In this document: positions 21,300 to 34,379 of the stretch, in pieces
Numbering within the stretch: position 1 is the first letter of the stretch
Layout: each line of letters begins with the position of its first letter
The notes under the pieces: generated by a model
What the model was told of the DNA's origin: nothing
Databases searched by the model: none
What the model saw: the letters and a program-made list of their open reading frames with translations, nothing else
Position numbers and translations under genes: made by a program
From: Rhyacophila brunnea
Lineage: Eukaryota > Arthropoda > Insecta > Trichoptera > Rhyacophilidae
Length of the DNA stretch: 64,000 bases
Direction of reading: 5' to 3'
NCBI GenBank assembly: GCA_022495005.1
Contig: JAGYXB010002070.1
Location: 248,001-312,000 of the forward strand

Positions 21300-24200
21300 A
21301 TCAAGACAGATGATTTTTATTAATTTGTTCACGCGAGATTTGCAATGGGGGCAAACGAGACCTTGAAAATATTATCTGGGTTGCATAAGGAGTGTACAAA
21401 AATAACAAGGCTTCTCATATAGGTTTTGAGCCTTTATATTAAATGTGTTTAAAATATACATTACCAGGATTATATAAATCAGGTTACTTAGAGGTAAATA
21501 TTGTTAAAATTTCATTACCGAATTACCGGGAATTTTTGAGATTGTGCCACAAAGATACTGAGTTTTGTAACCGCTGGCGGCATCGGAAAAAAACCAAGCC
21601 ACGTGAACTGACTCCTCCGCTCCTCGCGACCACTTCAATAACCGAGGGCTGAAGTATCCGGTTACTAAGTCAAGTGTTTATAACGCGGTCGTACTAATAT
21701 AGCCTTAAGATTTAGCGTAGACATCGATTCTCAAAGCTCAAAGGCGAGACCTTTAGACATTATGTACGTACTTATAATATTATGCAACTGCATTTTTGTA
21801 AGTAACTCGGTTATTTGGTAACTAAGCCATTAATTACGCTAATGTCAATTGATCAGATATATTAGCGTGCATAACTTATAACAGAAATTAATTATGAATA
21901 ATTTCATAATATGGGTATTCCAATTTCTAATAAATCCTTTGTTTTGCACGCTAGAATTTTGTGAAATCCAATTATATTTTTCTCATTGCAATTTTTAATA
22001 AAAATGTTGTCAGTTTAACTTCGAATAATGCTATGATAATTTAGTTAACATGTGTATTTTTTTTTTTACAAAAGAAACTATTTGTGTTGAAATTAGATCC
22101 AGTCTAAGAGATGATAGTTTTCTTGATATTAATATAATTTATAGTAATAATAAAAGATTTTTTATTATCTTACTGTCACAATATATATATATATATAATA
22201 TTCACCCTTTAATTATTAATGGTAATAAAAGGATACAATCGATATTGATGTATTATATTATATTTTTTATATATTAAAAAATAATACTTCTTCGGTAATT
22301 TTATACACCCTAGTAATGAGATTTTTTACCAGTTGTTAAAAATTGGCCGAAATATATAAAATAACACTCTTCTTTTAGTTTTCGTGTTCAGCACTGCTCC
22401 AAATCGTGACTCCTTTTAAATGATCATGACGTTCTCTTTAGCGATCCCAAAATTTTCTCATCTGCATAGCAAAAGGTATTGAGAGGCTCGTATCGGTTTT
22501 CACTTGGTCGGAACATAGAATAGGCGATCTTCCTTTTCCGCATCTGTGAGCGACGACGAGCTTTTTAAAATTACCATTTTCTTTTTTGGATATGTATTGT
22601 TTTGGATATAACAAAGAATAAATTGCGGCTGTATTTTAGATATATAGGTTAATCAATATATTATTACTTAAACATATCTATTATATCTAAAATAAAATAG
22701 TTTAGATAATTGTATATGTATATACTGAGAGAAATGTATTTATAACAAATATATAGAATTATAAATTAAATTTGTCTTCTTTAAAAAGTAAGATCATAGA
22801 TTTTTGTTGACTGTTGAATTTCACACCATATGTATTAATTCAATATATTTAAATAATTTTGACTCCACTATCGGGTATTGGGCAGATATCTCTTGTTTCC
22901 ACAGAATAATCTGCATATTGCAGAATATAATTAATCATGTAACGTGGCATTATATAATAATTTTGTAATGCTTACCTAGTTTTACCCATTGAACGCATTA
23001 TTTACATTTAAATAATTTAGTTTAGAGCGAATTTAATGAAATCATAAAGTGAAAACAGAATTGATAATAAAAAAAATTGGTTGACAATTATTTATCCTCA
23101 ATTTTTATTAAACCTGTATGAGTGATCAAAATATAAACTTTCTTGCACTTTTAAGTATGCCTTCAATTTTCAAAGAAGGCATGTTGTATATTTCCTAGAA
23201 GCAATGTTACTGAAGAAAACCGCATATTTAATACATAAATAAAGCAAAGTATTATAAATATTTTAAAATAACTCAAATGGTGTATTTTAAAAAATATTAT
23301 TTATTAGAGAACTGTATATTAGTGTAGTCATTTGAATATTTAATAGAAGCGTCACTAAATGCGATGCACCGTGAAATAATTACAATCTAAATTACTACGT
23401 TGGGAAAATAGTATCTTATATTCATTTTGGCGTATAAATTAATGTTATACATGACGAAATTGTTATATATTATTATTATGTCAATAACGTTTATTTCACC
23501 TTTGAAGAACTTGCAACATAGTGCATTTTAAACGTATAAATAATACATAATAATATGTCTATTTTGTATAAATTAAATTTGATTTGCTGCACATTAATAA
23601 TGGTTAATTTTAAACTACACTTCAATAAAATCTCAAATATTAGAAACGTCAAGTTTATGCTGAGTTTAATTTTGATTTTCAACAATTAAATTTATTTTTA
23701 AAGTTTATCAGTAGAGCTATTATTTACCTTTAAGCATATATTTAAAATATAATTAGCGCGTAATAAATGATGCATGTACATGACATGACAAAAAGTAGAC
23801 ACATATATGCGTTTATAGCTAAAAGCCATTAGGAGTACACCTTCCGTCGAAAAGAATACTTTAAGGGAAATGTAATATTAAAGATTTTCCAGGTTCTATA
23901 TAGTACAAGATTTACGTTTTTATGATTTCGGGAAATACATTCCGCTGTTATAATTATACTCTAAAGGTCAACAAGCTTAAAAAATCATAATAATTTAGAT
24001 AAGTACTAAATCTGCACCTTATTTTCGTAAAAATTGGTTTCAGGCACGCTGGCTCTGATGTATGAATAGTATTCCGCAACGTTAATCATGAATCTGTTAA
24101 AATATAAACATTTTACTACCTAAAACTCTAATCTCAGAAACCGAATATATTAATCACCAAATATGGTATTTATGATATTTATTTTTAAAATGCAATACTA

Positions 24201-24452
24201 AGTATTTTCAATGTAGTTTAATTTTGATTTTTAGCCGTTTATAGATTCATAAATCCATAATATGTACCAATATTACTAATATAAATAACTATAGAATTCA
24301 TTGTATTATGATTGATCCTGAGTTACCTACTCAATTTAATAGACATTTACACAGTTACCTGTTAACGAAAACATTGATACAGATGTTAGAAATATAATTC
24401 AGATGAAAATTTAATTCATACAGTTATCCGTCTGGTAGTAAAATATTCATGC
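21300..24452. other. Intronic AT-rich sequence
   Basis: No gene is supported. A less AT-rich patch at 22380-22570 and another at 21560-21660 have broken frames. A TA microsatellite lies near 22181-22199. Confidence 0.45.
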
Positions 24453-24675
24453 CCAATTTGGGCATACTTAAGTACCACCCATATTAGAAAACTACGAAGT
24501 ACCTATAGAGGGTAAGATACTGCGCACAATCACGAACACACCATGATTAATTGTAAGCAACTCTACTTTATACAGATATATTAACATCAAACCTATACGC
24601 GATAATACCTTGAAGCATTCGAAGAAATGTTATCGCTCAATGGAAAATTATTACTCCAACCCTACAATTTGTAAC
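24453..24675 (+). pseudogene. Jockey-type LINE RT C-terminal relic
   Basis: One frame reads YSCPIWAYLSTTHIRKLRS. After a frameshift the next reads KILRTITNTP, a stop, LIVSNSTLYRYINIKPI and RDNTLKHSKKCYR. This is the Y-C-P-IW... K-LR-I-N-P-W-V-N-LH-D-I-I block that ends Jockey-clade ORF2 proteins. It is broken by at least one frameshift and one stop. It lies in the SLO2 intron in antisense orientation to the gene. Confidence 0.8.
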
Positions 24676-26838
24676 CAACTTAATATTACTACTGATTGCC
24701 AATAGTAGTAGTTCTCAAAACAAAATATAGCTCCTATCTTAAATCAATCCATACTACTATTTTTCATTTTAGTGACTACTAAATTATCCAGCAAAGTAAG
24801 GCGGTAGACTTCAAACTACCCTCGAGGATAAACAAAATACTAAAATATGCTGGTCAGACAACCTCTCGACATTCACAGCGAGAGTATGTATCCACCCACC
24901 CTATAGTATATAAAATCTAATACCAATCACAAATTACTCAATAAAAAGAGGCAACAGTATAAAAGATACTCGTAATACTTCTCGAGGGTTGAATTCCTCT
25001 GCCAGTACTGAGTAGAGACTTCTATATGACCGTGTTTTTACAAAGGCAGTCTGATTCTGAACTGATCTTTACGAGAAACGTTGGTAATATTATATTCAGT
25101 ACTAAGACAAAGCTTACTTAGCTCGGTAGAAGAATGGAATAAAAGTTTTAGACCAGATGCCCTAGATAATTAAAGAAAATTAGATACTCTTAGTTGATTG
25201 TAGTATTAAAAATTTGTTATAAACTTTATATTCGAAAACCTCAAAATCTTTAATGTACGATTATCCAGGTTAATTATGATACCATTTCCCACCGATATTA
25301 AGTGGGCAGCTGCCTCATTTTTCCATGTTGTACCTGTCGTGTACACAACACTTGGGACAAATTTATTACAACAAATTGGCGTCCTAATTAAACATCCCCT
25401 GTCGTCTCTTCCTTAATCACATTTGTTGACACAGCCCCTCGCCATGGAGTACAGGGTAAATTTATTAAGGACACAGTGCCCTCGGGCAATTTTATCTTCG
25501 TCTTAACAGGAATATCCATCGACCTTGTGACACAATTTTATATACCTACAGGTGAGTGTTGCACACACTAAAGCAGTGGAAGTCAAGCGTAAATCACCTG
25601 TCGTACATATTATATAAGAATTTAGTTTATACCATAACCTTCCCATAACCATAACAACTAACATCTTAAAAAACGTAGTCAATATTTGAAATAAAAAACT
25701 TACAAACAATATATTAAATTTACTTTTCATCTATTAAGTAGTATACGATGGGTTAGTGCTTCCTATTATAGGATAATAGAAAAGGTTCGAGTCTGAAGAC
25801 AACTGACTTGATGAAAATTTTTTCAATAAATATGCAGATTCAAAATATATTGGTAATATTCACCTTTCTGCTACCAAATTTCTACTCTACATTTAAAAAA
25901 AAAAGTAAATATCTCACAACAAATCATGGTTATAAGTTATATTATGATATCTTATGTTTTCTGATCTAGAGACATTAGTATCGTGAAAAAATAGGTAAAG
26001 TATTTAATTAGTATGTTGTAAATTTAAAAATGTATATTGGAAGGGCAATATTTTACACTTTTGTCTTTACACATAAGTATACTATAGGGACGTATGAAAA
26101 TACAGCAAGATATGTCAAATAAATTGCAGTGGGATAGATTTTAAACAGACGACATGCTTCCCCCAGATAATTTCAGTGAAATAAAAGCTGTATTAACAAT
26201 CAATAGAGACAAGCTGAAAAGTGCTCCTTAAAAAGATATATTTTTTTAATAGGGTTTAAAATATATAATAAATTAAAAAAGCAAAATAGTGACACCAGGC
26301 TGTCCAATTAGGATGTATCTATGATTTTTTATGGGATACATATTTGCTTGGAACCGTTATGAATAATTTTATTATTTTGAAAATGGTATTTATATATTAT
26401 TATATTGCAATCAGTGGTTATTAAAATTGCAATTAAAAATATTTTTATGGTCCGCGGACAGAGCTTTTGAAACACTGTATGTACTAAGCGCTTAAGATTT
26501 CCAATCAATTTTAAAAGCTTTCAGATTGTGTCGAAGGAAATATACCTACCCGATGTAATACTTCTTCAAAATAATATAGATCGACATCTCACTCAGATTT
26601 TGTGGAGTAATTTAAGTTGAAAAACTATATTATCTAGTTATATTATTGCTACAGCGATCATTACATAAAAAATAGGTTGAAACTTTCCAATTATTGTGAC
26701 ACTAACTTTGTTGGTTTAATAAATCGAATACAATTATTATGAAATAATAATATGAAAATAATTCGATTAAACATCAGAAATATTATGATACTTTTTTTGG
26801 ATCGATTCTATAATATCATAATTATCATATTTTTCTTG
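24676..26838. other. Intronic sequence, one SINE and an unexplained balanced-GC patch
   Basis: The SINE at 25742-25830 is listed separately. The 25262-25560 stretch is clearly less AT-rich than its surroundings and has partly open frames on both strands, but no motif I recognise; it could be an eroded transposon piece. Confidence 0.4.
25742..25830 (+). repeat. tRNA-derived SINE
   Basis: GATGGGTTAGTGCTTCC serves as a degenerate A-box region, and GGTTCGAGTCT is a good B box about 35 nt later. The tail GATGAAAATTTTTTCAATAA resembles the T-rich body of the other copies. Confidence 0.6.
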
Positions 26839-27413
26839 TAGAGAAGAGGGAGTAGACTTATTGGACGATAATTTGCTAGGTCTTCTTCTCTGTCACCTTT
26901 TTTGTAAAGAATGACAATGTTGGCATTTTTCCATGCCTCTGGGACATCCTCTTGGCGTATGCAGGCTGTGAACAATTATACAAGCACTTCGTTTGCATTC
27001 TTTCCTGCTTTTTTGAGAATATCTATCGTTAGACCGCCTTCTTTCGGGGTTTTGCCACTTTTCATCTAATTTAAAGCATGGAGTACTTCCCAGGATGTGA
27101 TTTTGGGAGTATGGTCTTCTGCATTTCTATTTCTTCGAAGATCTAAGTGTACAGTCGTATTGTCAGTGTCACCACTGAAGAGATCGCTGGAGAACTCTTA
27201 AACTCGGCTTAACAAGTGTTCTCAATTTCTGATGATAGAGTCATATTTTGCTTTTAGCGCTATGAATTCCCTTTTTTCTATCGACAAGCATTGCTTGTTT
27301 TTGTTCAAACTTCTACCTGCTTTTACAATTGATTGTATGTGGTTTACATTAAATTTACAAAGATCTCTTCTTATCTTCCTTCGGAGGGTTTTGCAAAGTG
27401 ATGAAAACTCCAT
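26838..27413 (-). pseudogene. LINE ORF2 segment: linker and start of the RT domain
   Basis: The minus strand begins with SSLCKTLRRKIRRDLCKFNV and a linker ending in KAKYDSIIRN-stop (to about 27222). It continues, after small shifts, with WEVLHALN, SGKTPKEGGLTIDILKKAG, and then an unbroken stretch [17 protein letters not shown] and [11 protein letters not shown]. The last block is the RT entry motif, so the copy stops at the beginning of the RT fingers. The piece is RTE-like. Confidence 0.85.
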
Positions 27414-27537
27414 ATCGTTTTACGCTTGTTTATTCTACACATTGTAGAATAATTTTTGTTATATCCTCTATGTTGGATAGGGAAACAGTTACGTTCTCAT
27501 CTAAGAAACCCGATAGTGCATTCTTGAGTTTCATCAA

Positions 27538-27830
27538 GAGATCAAGAAACTTAGAGTAGCACAACGCGGTATGGAAAGGTGCATGTTGGGCATAGCGAGA
27601 AAGGACAAAAAGAGGAATGAGTAGATAAGGAAGCAGACAAGGATTTGTCATTTGTTGGACAAATTTAGTCATCCAATGGTATCCAAGAGGCACAAAACGT
27701 CCGCAAGGTAGACCTAGAGGCCGCTGGATCGATGAAATGATAAAGTTCTACGGAAGTACGCGGAAACGCAATTCACAAAGCCGAGATAAGTGGAAGCAGC
27801 TGGCTGATGATGATAATATTTTTCTATTTT
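27538..27830 (+). pseudogene. LINE ORF2 C-terminal tail
   Basis: The plus strand reads KKLRVAQRGMERCMLGIARK, then KRNE, a stop and IRKQTRI. It continues, in a shifted frame, YPRGTKRPQGRPRGRWIDEM, IKFYGSTRKRN and RDKWKQLADDDD. The final GATGATGAT run is the kind of short trinucleotide tail often found at RTE 3' ends. It is the partner end of the same LINE type as 26838-27413 but in opposite orientation, about 125 bp away. Confidence 0.85.
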
Positions 27831-29548
27831 TTGAAAATATTCAAAATAATCCAAGCCCAAAAAATGATTAAACATTGATATTATATTATTGTTAGTATTA
27901 TATTATTTTTATTGAAGTTGGTTCGATGGTCTGATGACTAACGCCACCACATATAATAGACATTGACGATAGATTGATATGAAGAATACGACAAAGAAGA
28001 AAATGAAAAATAGTAATCGTAATTGGAACAAATTATAGATTTAAGTATAACTTGTCAACGTAGTTAATGTTTATGAGTAAATATTTTCTCTGTAGAAAAT
28101 ATACTTAATGAATAAAACAAATATATTATAATAACATTAAAAATGTTCATAGGTTATTTATTAGCATCCATGTCAAATGATATACAAACAAAAATTTTAG
28201 AAATGAAAGAGCTAATCAATAATAAACCTAATTATCTTACGTTCGCGACAACGTCGCTTTATCCATTATTCGAAATCGTTCAATTGAACTTGACTAAACA
28301 TAGAGCGAGAAAATACCAAAAATAACTTTGTGTGATGGTTAATTTATGTTTTAGTTGCAATAGCCACTAACAATAATTGTTGACGTAAGTTATCGTATGT
28401 TTATATTTTAATGTTTACTATTCATTAATGTTTTGTATTATACCTATATTAAAATTAATTGTCAGTAACATATGATATTTCATTCATAATTTTTAACAAT
28501 ATTTTGCTTTAACAATGAAAATAATACATAATACAGGTGTTATAGTGATATTATTTTAGATACTGAAAAATAATTGTGATGACTATCTATGATTGATATG
28601 AGCAGAGATAAATAATGTTATATTCTATCCGATTCAGTTTATATTAATGAGAATATGTACGATGGGCTTATTTTAAAATGCATTAGATTACCGGTTCGCT
28701 ACACGATTATGTTTTAATACAATGTATAGCATACCAATAACGAGAAAAGTAGAGAAAAATTTTCTATCCCAGAGAAAACTATTTACAGTATACGTTGTGA
28801 CATTTTAACTATTTTTGTGAGAAAGTTTTTTCGAAAGACTAGTTTTCGTGTAAAAGTCAAAATAAACTTGCATCTCTTGAGAGTGGTAGGTTATTTCTTT
28901 AAAAAAAAACATCGTGAACTTTGGGAATTTCTATGTGGTGACCGTATTTGTTTGGAATACATATAAGATTTACAGACCTGCAATATTATAGTTACGAGAA
29001 TATTTTTGGAGTATTTAACCCAACCACTAATTACGACTTCATTTTTAAACAATTTGAGTTAAACAATAATTTGATTAGATATTAGAGTATTTGTTTTGTA
29101 TTCAGTCACCAATAAAAGAGCTGTTTGTATACATAATTTAGATGATACTCGTCTACCGTAGTTGCTATATTTAAGACCATTTATATATTTTAAAGAGAAA
29201 TAAAAGATAATAACTAACTGTAAAATATTTTATTCTGTAATATTTAGGACGTATGGTTACCGAGTCTATATCTTTCAAGTTTATTTATGTTATATTACGT
29301 GTCCAGCATAACATGAAAGTTACACACCACATACAGTAGGTATATTTTTCGAAATATTTCACAATTGGATAAATATTTTATCAACGTGGTTGAATTCAAG
29401 TCGTGTCAAATTTACCGAAAACACGTGGCAACAGAGAATTGGAGACAAAGTTAGAGGATGTCTTAATCTATAAGTCAATAATTCCTGGCGGATATATATG
29501 ATTCAAACACTACTTTATTAATACCAGCTAAATTTCATAAAATGTTAA
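27831..29548. other. Intronic AT-rich sequence
   Basis: The 60-codon ORF at 28143-28325 has no recognisable domain. Nothing else was seen. Confidence 0.45.
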
Positions 29549-29903
29549 AATAACAGGGCGTCTTACGTTTGAAAAGTTGATGCGAACGCGACTGAAATAC
29601 GGTTTGAAGCGGCCAAAAGAATGCGATGCGGCATCGTAGTCCTACGTGTAGCTGAGTCACCAGCTGTCACCATCGCACATTTATACAATTTGTTGATTAC
29701 CATGGTAACGCCTAGAAATATTTAGTTGTATGAAAATAATTACCTCCTATGTTTATTATACAATTGTTACCATGGCGACGCCTACTCCGCCGCGTCCACT
29801 TCGCGCAAAAATATCAAACCGTTTGATCGCGTAGATATTTTCATGCCGCGCCGCATCGCGTCGCATTCGCATTGACTTCACCCACATAAGACGCCGCGTT
29901 ATT
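29549..29903. mobile_element. 355-bp MITE-like element with inverted ends
   Basis: The left end AATAACAGGGCGTCTTA and the right end (read inverted) AATAACGCGGCGTCTTA form a 17-bp terminal inverted repeat with two mismatches. Further inside, GATGCGAACGCGAC and AATGCGAATGCGAC, and AATACGGTTTGA with an inverted partner, extend the similarity. Two ACCATGG palindromic blocks lie in the centre. It is far richer in CpG than its surroundings and has no ORF. Confidence 0.65.
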
Positions 29904-31306
29904 AGAGGTATTGGAAACATTAAAATATTGCTTGAGCTTGGCTATCAAAATATCAATATTATGATAGTGTTCTGTGGGTAATTTCATTATTTCTGTAAAC
30001 TTTTGAAGTTTATGAGTTTAAAGCTTCTATGGGTATTCACAGAATAAAAGTTAAATTAACCAATTTTTATATGAATGATTACTAGTCATTCCTCCGACAT
30101 ATTTAATAGGATTTTTGGATCCAATATACATTAAAACACTGTGCATATTAATTAATTAAATTGCCGTTTACATACCTCGTAGAATTGTATTATATTGATT
30201 ATAAATCAATGTGTTTTGTTACATATTTACAATATGTGACTTATGTATATCGACATTAAAATTATCTTAATATAGTTCTGAAGATGTGTTCATAGCCCGA
30301 AACAGCTGTAAACATAAATAATTCAAATGAATATTAGAGAATTAACAAACTAATATTTGAAACCTATTAAAAATCACATTTATTCATTGCAAGCTGCGGG
30401 ACCCCGTAACTACGGCCACAATTTTTATCTAGCGTATAATTTTATATTTCAAGACATTAAAGCATTTTGAAATATTATTATTAGTTTATTTTTTTATGCA
30501 GTCTGTTTTAAATTTGTGTTGGTTTTCCGCCATAATATATAGCAAAAGGAAGGAGGAGATTGTTTGAATTCCGGCCAGTCGATAAAGTACACCACGAGTA
30601 AAAATAAATAATAAAAATAAAATTGTCCATGTAACGCCAGCTATAATTCGTAGGCGCACTGGGCAGAGCCACGCTGCGGCAATGCGGTCTTACACATCGT
30701 TTATTTTGTTTTGTTTTTATCCGTGAGAGCTTTTTGAATCCGCGCTGGAAAAACTGCTTGAAAAACCCGAATACTTTTGTTTCTCTAAAAAAATATCAAG
30801 TTGTTTTTGAGGCATTTAATGAAATTTTAGCGTCGAGCGGGAAGTAAGTTTTTTGTGCTCATAGGATAAAAGATTAACTTTCGATCGCTGGTTACTGAGC
30901 AGGCAGATAAAAAGTAAATTTTGTACTTAGAGTTTTTAGCCAATTTCATCATGATTTAGTTAGTTTCCTAGTTAGTTTGTTAATTCCTTTGCAATGTACT
31001 ACTAGATGCGTATGTTAACAATTCCATTAAAATTTGTTATCTCAGTATTTAAAGGATTATAAGCAAAATACTTGCCAAGTTTATAACATATTATGTCTCC
31101 AGAAAATTCTGTAATTTTTTGAATAACCTAAAGTTGACTAGATGGTCTGACAATAATATAAAGAACGCTACGGACATCTAATAAACGCTGAATATCGCAA
31201 AAACGGAGGTGTGAGTTTTGTAATATACTTTATAAGACGTATATATATATTATATTCTTAATTACCCTTATATATTTATTTTGAATTGAACAGATTTTTT
31301 CTATAT
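29904..31306. other. Intronic AT-rich sequence with one hammerhead-like core
   Basis: Apart from 30278-30303 I see nothing to assign. The patch 30640-30700 (GGCGCACTGGGCAGAGCC) resembles the GGGCGC units near 19.4 kb but is too short to call. Confidence 0.4.
30278..30303 (+). repeat. Penelope-like CTGAAGA...CGAAAC motif
   Basis: CTGAAGATGTG, TTCATA and GCCCGAAACAGC give the spaced CTGAAGA and CGAAAC blocks typical of hammerhead-like cores at ends of Penelope-like elements. The stem is poor and no coding region is adjacent. Confidence 0.3.
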
Positions 31307-32150
31307 TAGGGGTGTCAACTATTTTTTACATACTATTTACCTTGGAAAAGAAAAATCTTCCACAATCTACTTGTTCTAAAATTAAGGACATAATATATAT
31401 AAGTACCTATAATATATAAAAGATGTATTTTTAAACCAAAATAGAATCTTACTAAGAAAATTAAATACAACGTTGTACGTTGATAAAAATCACTTCCATA
31501 ACTGTACTTATTTTATTTTGAACACATAAACTTTATTTGGAGCATCCGGATGCTACATAGCTTGAATTACTCGTATTTATCCTACATTGTGAAGTGTTTA
31601 CAATTTTTAAGGGAGTAATAATTACTCAAACCATTTCTCAAACGTGATTCTAAATGTTAGTCCGTTAAAGTTGCTCTGTACTTCAATTTCATAATTTTCA
31701 TTTGCGAAAACGCTGTTTCGCATAAGTAGGTATGTCGAACGATAACAGGCGTAAAATTTTTTAGCACATTTTAATAGATTTGGATACCTATCTGCTGGTA
31801 AATATTTCTAAAATTTATCTTTCGAAGCTCTTGCTTTAATGTAAATATTTTTTGCAGCGTTCCTCTTCAAATTTCAACATATCCATATGAAAAAGTGTTG
31901 AAAGGTTTTTGCGATTACTTTTGCTTTGTTTTTGGTATCAAATGTAAAATGTATAAATAAAACTATGCTATATATTATTTTTAATCTTAGAAGCGGTATT
32001 CAAATTTCGTGGTTACTTTGTTGATTTCTTCGATGTATTTATTATCGTCATAAATTGTAGAAACCGAACTATTGAGTTGTTGCATCATGTTCGGAAAATT
32101 ATTAAAATTTTTATTTTCAAGCTGAAGAGTGGATGTATATAGAGTTTAAA
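31307..32150 (-). pseudogene. hAT-family transposase C-terminus and 3' end
   Basis: On the minus strand, near 32110-31990, the reading is LENKNFNNFPNMMQQLNSS, YDDNKYIEEINKVTTKFEY and RF. About 260 bp further comes LCETAFSQMKIMKLKYRATL, TD, a stop and HLESRLRNGLSNYYS. These are the hallmark segments of the hAT dimerisation domain in ZBED5/SCAND3-like domesticated-type transposases. The plus-strand motif TAGGGGTGTCAACTA at 31307 looks like the corresponding hAT terminal repeat. At least one stop and one frameshift inactivate it. The 5' half is missing. Confidence 0.8.
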
Positions 32151-33964
32151 TACACCCGCTCACAAAACTACTTAATAAATTACCATTAAGTGACAACATC
32201 TAAGATGTTTATTTTAAAGATTGTTTATTTATACATGGTTTATAAATTATTTACATGGAAAAATGAGGTAAAGTGAAAATTCCCATGGCCTTTAAATAAA
32301 TACAAAATATTAAAATGTCATGAATAAAGTTATATATACAACTAAAATTTTATCACAAGACATGATTTATATGCCAACACTTGTTGGTTTGATGATTGGC
32401 AATAATACATACTTTTTATATTATCTTTTATCAATGGAAACTTTACTGGTTGCAAAATTTTTGCTTTGATTTATTTTTATAGGTACGTAAATATAATCAA
32501 TAGAAAAGTTTGTTTTAATTAATAAAATATCAAAATGACAATTTTGTATTTGCAATGATGCATAATATGACAAGAGTGATCTTTAATCTTAAAAAAAGCA
32601 TCCTTAACTTAATAAGTAAGAAGGAAAATAAATAAGTAGGAAATTATTGTTAAATTAGTGAAAATTAATGTTTTAAAATACCTGTAAAATTTGAAATATT
32701 CTATATTTTAATTTTTCTCTTAGGAGAGAGATATGGAATATTTTTCAAAAGATTGATTATTCAATTCAGTAAACATAATCCTAACTAGCAAAGTAGACAC
32801 TGGCCGGATATTCGTACGAAAATTTTGCAATCGATTTTTATGCGATGGGAATAGCATTAAACTTGTGTAGAAATGCTTAGATTTCATGTAAATATATTTT
32901 AACGCACAGGAAAAAAAAATTGATGTTAAAAGTTCTTGAAAAGATTTCAGCGATAATATGGAATTAATTCTAAAAAAAATAGGTTTTTCTAATAATAATT
33001 ATAAATTTTAGAAAATCCAGAAACGGCACACAATCATAATTTATTTTAATAACTCGACTTTTTTTGCAGCTTACGGCATATTATAAACTTTGAAGACGTT
33101 TTCAGTATTGACCTTAGCTTTTCTTTTAGTTGAATATACATACGTATATGTATTTGAGTTGTATTTGGATCAATGCTTCTTTAGAATGGGAAAACATTTC
33201 GTGAACTTACATCAATCTTGATATGAGAAAGAGCCCAGCAAGAAGTGAAGTGTCCGTCAAGTCAAGTAAGAATAGGTAGGTTTCAAGGATCTTTATAGCT
33301 CTCAATGTTAATAGAATTTAAAAAATGGGGTCTATTCGTCAAAACCTTTTATTATAAGATATTGGAAAAATATCCACTTATAAATAAATAATATATCTTT
33401 GTATTCAAGCCTGTTTATTTAATTTAATTATTAATAAGCATTAATATTAATGTTAAATATATGTGTTAATATGATAAGCTATAATGATTTTATATAAATT
33501 CAAAAAAAAATCATAATAATAATAATGTTATTAACAAAATACTATTTTGCTTTCAAATAGAGCATACTATGGATTATATTATATTCCTCCACAGGCTAGA
33601 GACGGTATTTTACCGATATTTTGTAATAATTGATTGCCATTCAATAACTACCTAGTCCTTGTATAACAATAATTAAATGTATGAATTTTTAGCACCTACT
33701 CGTGGCCAGGCTGTCTAAAAAGCTGGGCGTCGCGATTTTAAAACTTACACGAATTTCATCATATTGACTTAATGTACAATTTATAATAAGTGTATATTAT
33801 TTTTAAACGAATTTAACAAAGAATACCTTAGCCAATTTAAAATATTGTATTAATATTCAAAGTCATAGATCACGATAAGATTTTTTTCTATTGTCATTAG
33901 AAACAAAGATTTCACTTTCGCAGACGATTGAAAATTACTATATAAATAACACAGTTTTTCTTGT
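32151..33964. other. Intronic AT-rich sequence
   Basis: No ORF over 60 codons and no repeat recognised. Confidence 0.5.
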
Positions 33965-34360
33965 TCGGCAATGCCTATTAACACCGCATGGCGTCTCCAA
34001 GACTTCTTGTGTCATGCCAGCATTCTGAAGCTCTATACACTCTGTAGATAGTATTTAGCGGCTATGCAGCACGCAGAATCCGGTTGGATTGAAGAATCGG
34101 CAAGGCACGTTAAAGTTCTCTTCGGGTGTCCGCAGCACGTGGTCGAGCCAGTTTCAACATCACCTCTTCAGTCTTAGCATGATAAGAGGCAGCTTGGTTC
34201 ACTCTCTTATCTCCTCATCACTCCTAGTTATACCACTGCACACCTAGTAACCGTCGCAAATCTCGCAAACATCTGTTCTTGAAGCTCAGTATATGCTTGC
34301 TATGATTCACTACCGTAAAGCAGTACCATCAGAATACAAGAGTCAACCAGGCGAAATTGT
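33965..34360 (-). pseudogene. Second LINE type, RT C-terminal relic
   Basis: The minus strand reads FRLVDSCILMVLLYGSES, then SFKNRCLRDLRRLLGVQWYN, then EEIRE.TKLP and WLDHVLRTPEENFNV. This is the LLYGSE... R-LR-ILG-RW... LGHV-RMP pattern of LINE ORF2 C-termini. It differs from the PRGTK-PQG family next to it, so this is a separate LINE. Several stops are present. Confidence 0.7.
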
Positions 34361-34379
34361 ACAAATGATATCATCAATC

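Noticed and set aside
27430..27693. 87-codon minus-strand ORF
   Set aside because: It is the antisense shadow of the LINE tail KKLRVAQRGMERCMLGI on the plus strand.
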